The notes under the pieces: generated by a model
The model's database searches: none
Told to the model about the DNA's origin: nothing
What the model saw: only the letters and a program-made list of their open reading frames with translations
In this document: piece after piece, positions 15,747-21,504 of the stretch
Layout of the letters: every line of letters starts with the position of its first letter
How positions within the stretch are numbered: position 1 is the stretch's first letter
Program-made: the position numbers and the translations under genes
DNA from: JBEIUO01 sp964549785
Lineage (GTDB): Bacteria > Planctomycetota > Phycisphaerae > Phycisphaerales > UBA1924
Length of the DNA stretch: 21,504 bases
NCBI GenBank assembly: GCA_964549785.1
Contig: CAZJXA010000031.1
Location: forward strand, 1 to 21,504
Direction: 5' to 3'

Positions 15747-17624
15747 TCATTCAATCGGCGAACCGGACAGGCTCTTCATGGGGTTGTCCGCGGGATAGGC
15801 ACCCGATTCGACCTGCACCCAGTCCGGCACACAGAGCATGATGTCGGGAAAGAGTTCGTCCAGCAGTTGCGTCGCCACGTCCGCGAGTTCCTCGCCCGAC
15901 TCCATCCCCTCACCGGTGAATTGCACCTTCAGGTAGTAGGCGTAGAAATCGTCGAGATTGAACGCCAGCAGCCGAACGCCCTCGGCCCGCGAAACCGTGC
16001 CGCCGTTCGCGATGAAAAAGTAGCCGGAGTACAGCGGGTCGCCATCGGCCCGCAAAAACTTCATGGTCCGCATGCGGATATCCGCGGGGGACCTGGGAAG
16101 CCGTGGGTACAGCCCGACCTTGGAGCTGTATTCCGAGAGGCGGGTTTTATAGAAGACGGTTCCCGAGGACGAGGGGTCGTGACGCGCGAGGACGTTCGGC
16201 GGGACGTCCTCGTCAACGGACCAGCGCGAGCGATCCAGCATGAGCGGCAGGTCGCCCACCACCTCGCCGATCTCCATGCCCGCCCCCACGAAGCAGCGGT
16301 CGGGCACATGCGGAACGGTGTCGATCATGCCCGTGTAATACGCGCAGTGAAGCATGACCCGCACGTGGGGCGCGTCTTTCCGCGCGTACGTTCGTGTCAG
16401 ATAATTCTCCGTGCCCAGCACCTCCAGCACTTCCGCGGATTCGGCCCGGTCAATGCCCAGTTGAACCCACGAGGCCGTCTCTTTCGGTATCGACAGCAGC
16501 GTGAGGCTGGTTTCCGGCTGGATGGGCCGCTTCTGAAGATATATCTTGAAATATGCGATCGACGCGGACACGCTCGCCGCGGCGGTGAGCATCAGGGCCG
16601 CAGCGACAACGATGGCGGCGGCCCGGCTCCGAGGCTCGCCGTTGGGAAGTGGCGGACCCGTTCGCCCGAGCTTGGCCGGGGCGGGCACGGTGGTGGATTC
16701 TCCCGCCGCGGCGCTGTCCACCACCACCTTGTTCAAAATCCACACGACCGACAGGAACAACGCGAGCCCCGGCACCAGGAGGAGTGTGCCGATAAGCATG
16801 TGCGCATCGCCCTTGGCGAGATCCGCGGAATACAGCGATGCGATCCCCAAAACCGTGACACGGACGACGTTCATAAAGATCGCGACCGGGGCCGCCATCA
16901 GCAGGAGCGCCACCCGCTGCCACCAGTGCTTGCACGCGAAGATCGCCACCGCGGCCCCGAGCGCGAAAAACGCGACCACCATCCGCATGCCCGAGCACGC
17001 GTCCGCCACATTCAGCGGGATCGGAACGCCCTTGTAGATGATTTCAATGATGTTGCCCTCGACCGTGATCGCGTACCCCCAGATCGGAGCCAGGAGTGTG
17101 AGGGCAACCCCGGCACCCGCCGACGCAAAAAGTTTGAGCTGGAAAGTAATGAGGTTCATCACCTGCTCGGGCAGGGTGATGGCAAAGAGCAAATACGCGA
17201 TGGCCACGAATGAAAGCCGGAAGACCTCGGGCCCCAGCAGCAGAATCACCAGGCCGGCCAGTGTGAGGATGAGCGCGAGGCCCTGTCCCAGATGGTTCGA
17301 CACCCCGACCAGGAAGAAAAAGTACGAGCCGATGCCGCACAGCATGACCGACAGTCCCGGCCAGAACACCGCGCGGGGGGCCGCACGCAACTCGTCACGT
17401 TTCAACCACAACATATAGCCGCTTATCAGCGGGATGATGTAGGCGTGGCCCCAGTCCTCCATCTGACCGCGACTGAAGCGGTCCTGCTGGAGAAACCAAC
17501 GGAAGAACAAGGCGACGAACGCCAGTACCACCACCGCCGCCGCCGCAACGAGCCTCCACGGCACCGGCGACGCTGTTTTCACAGCGCCGTTTCGCATCGT
17601 TCCCGTGGTCGCCACACTCGACAA
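15747..17624 (-). CDS. Exosortase (EpsH-type transpeptidase) fused to an EpsI domain
   Basis: A 625-residue protein. Residues about 25-300 form the polytopic exosortase/archaeosortase domain, with the conserved catalytic Cys, Arg and His all present: Cys210 in NVADACSGMRM, Arg255 in FMNVVRVTVLG and His275 in GDAHMLIGTLLL. Family members cut a C-terminal sorting signal (Pro-Glu-Pro plus helix plus basic tail) and transfer the protein to an acceptor, probably a glycolipid. After a Pro/Gly linker (about 303-335) and another helix (about 335-357), residues about 365-600 form an EpsI-like domain. HCAYYTGMIDTVPHVPDRC (426-444) matches the EpsI region where Cys/His residues precede the 'P..C..G.G' motif. 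Translation starts at TTG 17624, supported by a perfect AGGAGG seven bases upstream. It follows the export gene by 66 bp. No sorting substrate is visible in this window, so the recognised signal is unknown. Confidence 0.93.
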   Translation of the reverse strand: MSSVATTGTMRNGAVKTASPVPWRLVAAAAVVVLAFVALFFRWFLQQDRFSRGQMEDWGHAYIIPLISGYMLWLKRDELRAAPRAVFWPGLSVMLCGIGSYFFFLVGVSNHLGQGLALILTLAGLVILLLGPEVFRLSFVAIAYLLFAITLPEQVMNLITFQLKLFASAGAGVALTLLAPIWGYAITVEGNIIEIIYKGVPIPLNVADACSGMRMVVAFFALGAAVAIFACKHWWQRVALLLMAAPVAIFMNVVRVTVLGIASLYSADLAKGDAHMLIGTLLLVPGLALFLSVVWILNKVVVDSAAAGESTTVPAPAKLGRTGPPLPNGEPRSRAAAIVVAAALMLTAAASVSASIAYFKIYLQKRPIQPETSLTLLSIPKETASWVQLGIDRAESAEVLEVLGTENYLTRTYARKDAPHVRVMLHCAYYTGMIDTVPHVPDRCFVGAGMEIGEVVGDLPLMLDRSRWSVDEDVPPNVLARHDPSSSGTVFYKTRLSEYSSKVGLYPRLPRSPADIRMRTMKFLRADGDPLYSGYFFIANGGTVSRAEGVRLLAFNLDDFYAYYLKVQFTGEGMESGEELADVATQLLDELFPDIMLCVPDWVQVESGAYPADNPMKSLSGSPIE

Positions 17625-17631
17625 TCCCGTT

Positions 17632-17637
17632 CCTCCT
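17632..17637 (-). promoter_or_regulatory. Strong ribosome-binding site for a TTG-initiated exosortase
   Basis: Perfect AGGAGG on the minus strand, seven bases before TTG 17624. The only other nearby in-frame starts (GTG at codon 4, ATG at codon 10) would be 16 or more bases away, so TTG is the likely start. Confidence 0.8.
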
Positions 17638-17690
17638 GATCGTTCGCTTCCCGCTCGCCCGCGCCGCTCACGGCCCGCCCGCGTGGGAAC

Positions 17691-19262
17691 TCAGTTATTG
17701 TTGTTCGTCGTCCCCGGCGGCACGCCGAACACGTCGTTGCCGAAGTTCCGATCAACGATAAATCCGTACCCGTAACTGGCCCGGAATCCGCCGCGAATCA
17801 CGGCCAAGGGCAACGCCCAGAAATTAGTTCCGACGTTGACGATGTCGTTGGGTTTCAAGTACACGTCCGGCTGCGTCTGTTCCTTGATCGCACGGCCGTC
17901 CAGCCGGAGCGTCGCCTGCCGGTCCTTCCCGACCATGCGGGTCAGATCGATCCGCTCCGGGATGGCCAGCGAACTCAGGCCACCGGCGGACGTCAACGCC
18001 CGAAGAAGCGTCAACGTCCCGTCGGCCGGAATCTGATAGGTCCCGGGCCGCTGGACCTGGCCTTCGACATATACCAGACCCGTTGCAGCCGCCGGCACCC
18101 GCACGATATCGCCGGGGCGGATCACGATGTTCAGCGTCTGCTTGCCCGCCAAAAGTTGCTTCAGCGGGATGCGGATCACTCGCTGCGTCACCAGTTCTTC
18201 ACCGGTTTCAGCCGCCCGCTCCATCTGCTTGCGTCCGCCCGCCACCTCCACCCACTGATCGTTGATAAACACCCAGTTCGTGCCACCATCACCGGCCTTG
18301 TACGGCACATTCCCGCCGTCCACGAGGTCTACCACAGGCACCCGCCCCTCGGGTTGTGCACCGAACATTCCCTGGCTACCGGGGTTCGTCGGAGCCGCCG
18401 GAGGTTCAGCCTGCGGACTCGGGGCCGCGTCCGGCCGCCGCGGCTGCTCCGGCGCGATCTCATCGATCAAATCAATCAATTCGGCCCCGGTCGGCTGGTT
18501 CGGCTGCCCGCTACCCGCGCCGTTCCGCGTTCCCGAACCGGAACGTTGGGTCGGTGTGGCCGTGGGCAACGGCGTATCGCCCGAGAGCGGGCCCCCGCCG
18601 ATCACCTCCGAAAGCGCTGCCTGACGAATGATGTAGATTTCCTCGATCGATTCGTCGAAGTTTCCCCCTGCCGTGATCGCTTCCAAAAGCCGGTAATCGG
18701 CCTTAGGTATGTAATACGGACCCGGCTGCGCCACCGCGCCGATGATGTTGAAGACCTGGCTCCGCTGTGAAATTCCCACCACCGAAACCAATGGATCGCT
18801 CACCACCCGCCGCGTCGCATCCTCGATCACCGCTCGCGCCGCCTCGGTCGTCAGTCCCAACACGGTCAATCGACCCAACTGCGGGATCTCGATCGTTCCC
18901 TTGGGATCGACAATCACCGTGTATTCTTCCGGTCGGTTCGGTTCCACGATGTCGTAAATGGTCACCCGCAGTTCATCGCCCGGAATCAGGCGGTATGTCC
19001 GCGGCTGGGCGACCAGGTCGTCCGCGGTCGGATCGCTGAACTCCACGAACTCACCCGTCTCATCCTCGATGCTCGATATGCGTTCCAAAATCGGCATGAT
19101 GGTCGGCGTGTGTTCCCAGCGGCCCGTAACGCTCGGGTCCAGAAACGAATCCACTTCGCATCCAGAAAGAGAACCCAACGTGCCCGCCGCGGCGACCAGC
19201 ACGGCCAGCGCCGCGCGACGCGACCGGGCACCCGACGTCTGCTCTTTCTTTGGCTGCGACAC
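17691..19262 (-). CDS. Wza-like polysaccharide export lipoprotein with two SLBB domains and a long insertion
   Basis: A 523-residue outer-membrane export protein. There is an N-terminal signal with Arg-rich n-region and a lipobox SLSGC (Cys35), so it should be lipid-anchored. The polysaccharide-export domain begins at RLIPGDELRVTIYD (91-104). SLBB-like segments lie at VFNIIGAVAQPGPYYIP (170-186) and GLVYVEGQVQRPGTYQIP (395-412). The first SLBB region is interrupted: IYIIRQ (209-214) is separated by about 145 residues of Pro/Gly/Gln/Ser-rich sequence from VIRIPLKQLL and IRPGDIVRVP, which are normally close together. The tail is Asn-rich (TTNNNN). The protein forms the channel for the glycan handled by the Wzz-like protein. 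GTG 19262 is supported by AGGAG five bases upstream. It is the first gene of the minus-strand run and is divergent from lipA. Confidence 0.92.
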   Translation of the reverse strand: MSQPKKEQTSGARSRRAALAVLVAAAGTLGSLSGCEVDSFLDPSVTGRWEHTPTIMPILERISSIEDETGEFVEFSDPTADDLVAQPRTYRLIPGDELRVTIYDIVEPNRPEEYTVIVDPKGTIEIPQLGRLTVLGLTTEAARAVIEDATRRVVSDPLVSVVGISQRSQVFNIIGAVAQPGPYYIPKADYRLLEAITAGGNFDESIEEIYIIRQAALSEVIGGGPLSGDTPLPTATPTQRSGSGTRNGAGSGQPNQPTGAELIDLIDEIAPEQPRRPDAAPSPQAEPPAAPTNPGSQGMFGAQPEGRVPVVDLVDGGNVPYKAGDGGTNWVFINDQWVEVAGGRKQMERAAETGEELVTQRVIRIPLKQLLAGKQTLNIVIRPGDIVRVPAAATGLVYVEGQVQRPGTYQIPADGTLTLLRALTSAGGLSSLAIPERIDLTRMVGKDRQATLRLDGRAIKEQTQPDVYLKPNDIVNVGTNFWALPLAVIRGGFRASYGYGFIVDRNFGNDVFGVPPGTTNNNN

Positions 19263-19267
19263 ACTGG

Positions 19268-19272
19268 CTCCT
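19268..19272 (-). promoter_or_regulatory. Ribosome-binding site of the export lipoprotein gene
   Basis: AGGAG (within AAAAGGAG) on the minus strand, five bases before GTG 19262. It supports a non-ATG start that also places the signal peptide and lipobox correctly. Confidence 0.7.
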
Positions 19273-19318
19273 TTTGAGGGCGATGGGACGCTTTTCCAGA
19301 GTCGCCCCGTTCAATCTG

Positions 19319-19347
19319 GTTATCGGTCTGAACATCCACCAAGTGAA
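19319..19347 (-). promoter_or_regulatory. Candidate sigma70-type promoter of the export/exosortase operon
   Basis: On the minus strand TTCACT (19342-19347) and GATAAC (19319-19324) are separated by 17 bases; each matches four of six consensus positions. It would give a leader of about 50 bases before the export gene. Read by eye only; the region is the only divergent space before this long operon. Confidence 0.3.
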
Positions 19348-19398
19348 ACCGCTAAAGCCTTTTGCAAGGTCGAATAACTCCCCTCGCCGCCGAGAGGA

Positions 19399-19417
19399 CC
19401 GGAAGCATAGTTTCCGG
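19399..19417. repeat. Inverted repeat in the divergent promoter region (possible operator)
   Basis: CCGGAA (19399-19404) and TTCCGG (19412-19417) are perfect complements flanking seven bases (GCATAGT). The site lies 137 bp upstream of the export gene and about 180 bp upstream of the lipA ATG, where a regulator could act on either. No T-run follows, so terminator function is unlikely. It may be coincidental. Confidence 0.35.
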
Positions 19418-19598
19418 ACGGTCAGGATCGACCCGTGGCCACCATGAAGTTCAGCGCCGGCACCCATTTTCCCTTTCGCGAAACCCTTGGTGATCGGGAC
19501 CGACTTCTTGGGTGCCAGATATTGCGCTGGTCCTTCACCTTCCTCCGACGCCCCGTACGATATCACGGCAGAAAAGTTTGATCCGGAGTGAATTTGCC

Positions 19599-20690
19599 AT
19601 GTTGGGTCAGGAAGATGCGCCATCAAGGCCCGAGGTACCAACCGCAACTCCCGGCGGGGTGGGGCTGGCGCGCACGCTCGCGCGTCATCCGCGCCCGTTA
19701 GGGGGCGATCCCCTTCGCCGCGCCGACCTCCCTCTGGTCAGCCTCACCGACCAAGTCCTGAACAACGCCGGCGGTAACGTCGATCAACTGGCGCCCAAGA
19801 GAAAGCCTGCTTGGCTCCGCGCCAAGGTTCCTGGCGGGGCCGGATATGCCCGTCTCAAGGGCATCATGGATGAGCACCGCCTCCACACCGTGTGCGAAGA
19901 AGCCAATTGCCCCAACATGGGCGAGTGCTGGTCGCGCGGCGTCGCCACCATCATGATACTGGGAGACACCTGCACCCGGGCGTGCGGTTTCTGCAATGTC
20001 AAGACCGGCCGACCCAACTCCCTCGATAAAGACGAGCCGCGCCGCGTCGCCGAATCCCTCGCCCTCATGGGCCTCCGGCACGTCGTGATCACCAGTGTCA
20101 ATCGCGACGAACTCGCCGACGGGGGAGCCGGCATCTGGGCCGAAACCATCGTGCGGACCCGCGAGGCCTGCCCCACCATGTCCATCGAGGTGCTCATCCC
20201 GGACTTCGAGGGCAACTGGCCCGCCCTCCAGATGGTCATCGATGCCCGTCCGCACATCATCAATCACAACCTCGAGACCGTCCGCCGCATGTACCCGGCC
20301 GTGCGGCCCAGCGCCAAGTTCGACCGCTCCTGCGAATTGCTCCGCCGCGTCAAAGAACAGGGCGGAGTGGCCAAAACCGGCATCATGGTGGGCATCGGCG
20401 AAAAGGACGACGAAGTGCTGATGATGATGGATGACGTGCAGCGGCTGACCCGCGTCGAACGGCACGGCGTGATCGGGGCGTGCGATATTCTGACGATCGG
20501 CCAGTATTTGCAGCCCACCCGCAACCACCTTCCCATCGACCGCTGGGTCTCGCCCGATCAGTTCGACGCTTTCAAGCGAGAAGGCCTCGCCCGCGGCTTC
20601 CGGGTCGTCGAAAGCGGCCCCCTCGTGCGGAGCAGCTACCACGCCGATCATCAGGCCGATGAACTGACGGATATCTTGGCCAGCCGCTGA
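19599..20690 (+). CDS. lipA: Lipoyl synthase
   Basis: Radical SAM enzyme that inserts two sulfurs into octanoyl groups on E2/H-protein lipoyl domains, completing lipoate synthesis for pyruvate and 2-oxoglutarate dehydrogenases. The 363-residue protein has both clusters: the auxiliary CEEANCPNMGECW (Cys-x4-Cys-x5-Cys) and the radical SAM CTRACGFC (Cys-x3-Cys-x2-Cys). TSVNRDELADGGA, NHNLETV, KTGIMVGIGE and the C-terminal VRSSYHAD arginine-serine motif are also present. Typical length is about 290-330; the surplus is a non-conserved N-terminus of roughly 60 residues. ATG 19599 has GGAG ten bases upstream and is preferred over a start 87 bases earlier, whose added sequence looks non-coding. It is divergent from the export operon and is followed after 105 bp by a secreted protein gene. 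Fumarase in the same window is a housekeeping TCA enzyme but not linked to it. Confidence 0.97.
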   Translation: MLGQEDAPSRPEVPTATPGGVGLARTLARHPRPLGGDPLRRADLPLVSLTDQVLNNAGGNVDQLAPKRKPAWLRAKVPGGAGYARLKGIMDEHRLHTVCEEANCPNMGECWSRGVATIMILGDTCTRACGFCNVKTGRPNSLDKDEPRRVAESLALMGLRHVVITSVNRDELADGGAGIWAETIVRTREACPTMSIEVLIPDFEGNWPALQMVIDARPHIINHNLETVRRMYPAVRPSAKFDRSCELLRRVKEQGGVAKTGIMVGIGEKDDEVLMMMDDVQRLTRVERHGVIGACDILTIGQYLQPTRNHLPIDRWVSPDQFDAFKREGLARGFRVVESGPLVRSSYHADHQADELTDILASR

Positions 20691-20795
20691 CGACTGGCCC
20701 CTTGCCCGCCGTTCAATGCCCCTGGCACGCATCCTGGGCGGCGTCGAAGCCATCCGCTCATGCGCACCGCTTACAGTCCCCAATACACTAGTCCC

Positions 20796-21504
20796 ATGCG
20801 ATTCCTCGCCCTCCTCACGCTTTTCCCCGCTCTCACGCATGGTCAGACGCTCACTCCTGATCGCTTCACCACCACGCCCACCACGCCGATCGCGCTTTCC
20901 TACCCCTCCTCCGCCGCTTCCACCTTCCCCGCAGCGCCATCGTGGTTCTTCATCCGTCTCGCGGGTACCCAAGAAAACCGCGACGCCAGCAACACGCCTG
21001 CGGCCACGCGCGACGGCACGCTCAGCCTCACACTCCCCCTCGCCGGCGTCGCCCTTATGGGCCTCGACCTCGCGCCACAAACTTCCCAGTGGACGCTCGA
21101 CGTCCTCCATGCCTTCGCCCTGTCCACGGGCCACGCCGACCTCTGCCCCACCGCCGCGGCCACGGTCGAGCACCGCATCAGCGCGGCCACCCTTGTTCGG
21201 GTCACCACCGATTCCGGCGAAGCCCGACCCGACGCCACAGCCACCAGCAAATCCGGCCTCGCCGCCGAGATCCGCCCGCTCATGGACCCCACGACCCTCG
21301 GCGTCGGCAGCGATCTGCCGCTCCGCCTTTATGTAGACGGCGAAGCCGTCGCCGATGCCCGCATCACCGCCTCACACGCCGCTACCGCCACCACCCGCTC
21401 CGCATCAACCGACGCCAGAGGCATCGCCTCGATCCGCATCGACCACCCCGGCCCCTGGACGCTCGAGTTTCACACCTTGACCCCGCTCACGGATCCAGCC
21501 GACC
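20796..21504 (+). CDS. Secreted DUF4198-like protein (3' end outside window)
   Basis: The frame opens at ATG 20796 and stays open for 236 codons to the window edge, so this is an N-terminal fragment. It starts with a signal peptide (MRFLALLTLFPALTHGQ, probable cleavage after HG or HGQ). Later, SGLAAEIRPLMDPTTLGVGS (153-172), LPLRLYVDGEAVADARITA (174-192) and STDARGIASIRIDHPGPW (204-221) match the second half of DUF4198, an Ig-like periplasmic/secreted domain in which some members (NikK-like) are tied to metal uptake. Identification is from memory of the family pattern. The overlapping frame 20716-21336 is low-complexity and rejected. It lies 105 bp downstream of lipA. A TACACT hexamer at 20784-20789, seven bases before the ATG, would allow a leaderless or very short-leader transcript, though no good -35 box is seen. 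No His-rich metal-binding run is visible in the part present. Confidence 0.75.
   Translation, partial: MRFLALLTLFPALTHGQTLTPDRFTTTPTTPIALSYPSSAASTFPAAPSWFFIRLAGTQENRDASNTPAATRDGTLSLTLPLAGVALMGLDLAPQTSQWTLDVLHAFALSTGHADLCPTAAATVEHRISAATLVRVTTDSGEARPDATATSKSGLAAEIRPLMDPTTLGVGSDLPLRLYVDGEAVADARITASHAATATTRSASTDARGIASIRIDHPGPWTLEFHTLTPLTDPAD

Larger units (their letters stand above)
19263..19598. other. Divergent intergenic region between the export operon and lipA (336 bp)
   Basis: The region separates two divergent transcription units and so should carry promoters for both. It contains the candidate minus-strand promoter at 19319-19347, the inverted repeat at 19399-19417 and a weak plus-strand candidate TTCACC (19534-19539), 16 bases, TACGAT (19556-19561) before lipA. 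A 45-codon plus-strand frame (19444-19581) shows no family features. I see no sigma54-type GG-N10-GC element and no RNA gene. Confidence 0.5.

Noticed and set aside
15867..17213. 448-codon plus-strand frame
   Set aside because: Antisense shadow of the exosortase gene; Arg/His-rich with no motif.
19444..19581. 45-codon plus-strand frame in the divergent spacer
   Set aside because: No ribosome-binding site or family similarity seen; the reverse strand there also reads open, as expected by chance in this composition.
19512..20690. Longer lipA start at 19512
   Set aside because: The added 29 residues are not conserved-looking and ATG 19599 has a GGAG upstream.
19698..21173. Long minus-strand frame opposite lipA
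   Set aside because: Antisense shadow of lipA in GC-rich DNA; low-complexity, no family features, while lipA has all its cysteine motifs.
20716..21336. 206-codon plus-strand frame
   Set aside because: Ser/Pro/Arg low-complexity in a frame overlapping the DUF4198-like gene, which has a signal peptide and family motifs.

Overview
This GC-rich window looks like chromosomal DNA of a planctomycete, probably of the Phycisphaerae type. That placement is an inference. It rests on a polysaccharide-export, exosortase and TPR gene set, Ala/Pro/Ser-rich protein tails, a DUF4198-like secreted protein, and a surface-protein beta-sandwich repeat that I associate with planctomycetes and cyanobacteria. A run of exactly 100 N (6119-6218) is a scaffold gap and truncates one gene.

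Left edge (1-2795): the 3' end of a large secreted or surface protein reads rightward (2-487). It converges on a small nucleotidyltransferase-fold protein (509-1066, minus). Upstream of that on the minus strand lies class II fumarase fumC (1188-2795), with an unusual N-terminal extension.

Envelope block (2871-5964, all minus): a ParA-family ATPase, a VanZ-like membrane protein and the lipid II flippase-family protein MurJ. Both junctions between them are 4-base GTGA stop/start overlaps, so the trio is almost certainly cotranslated.

Exopolysaccharide/exosortase block (6013-19262, all minus), in transcription order: Wza-like polysaccharide export lipoprotein; exosortase fused to an EpsI domain; 1527-residue membrane-anchored TPR protein; Wzz/BY-kinase-like chain-length protein whose P-loop has lost its lysine; NAD-dependent sugar epimerase/decarboxylase; WecA/MraY-type phosphoglycosyl transferase that starts glycan synthesis on a lipid carrier and is cut by the gap. 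This is the core of an envelope glycan synthesis and export locus combined with C-terminal sorting of proteins by exosortase. Glycosyltransferases, a polymerase and sorting substrates are not in the window and must lie elsewhere. MurJ, VanZ and ParA probably continue the same transcription direction, but the gap hides that junction.

Right edge (19263-21504): a divergent intergenic region of 336 bp separates the export operon from lipA (lipoyl synthase, plus strand). lipA is followed by the first 236 codons of a secreted DUF4198-like protein that runs off the end of the window. No tRNA, rRNA, CRISPR array or insertion sequence was recognised.
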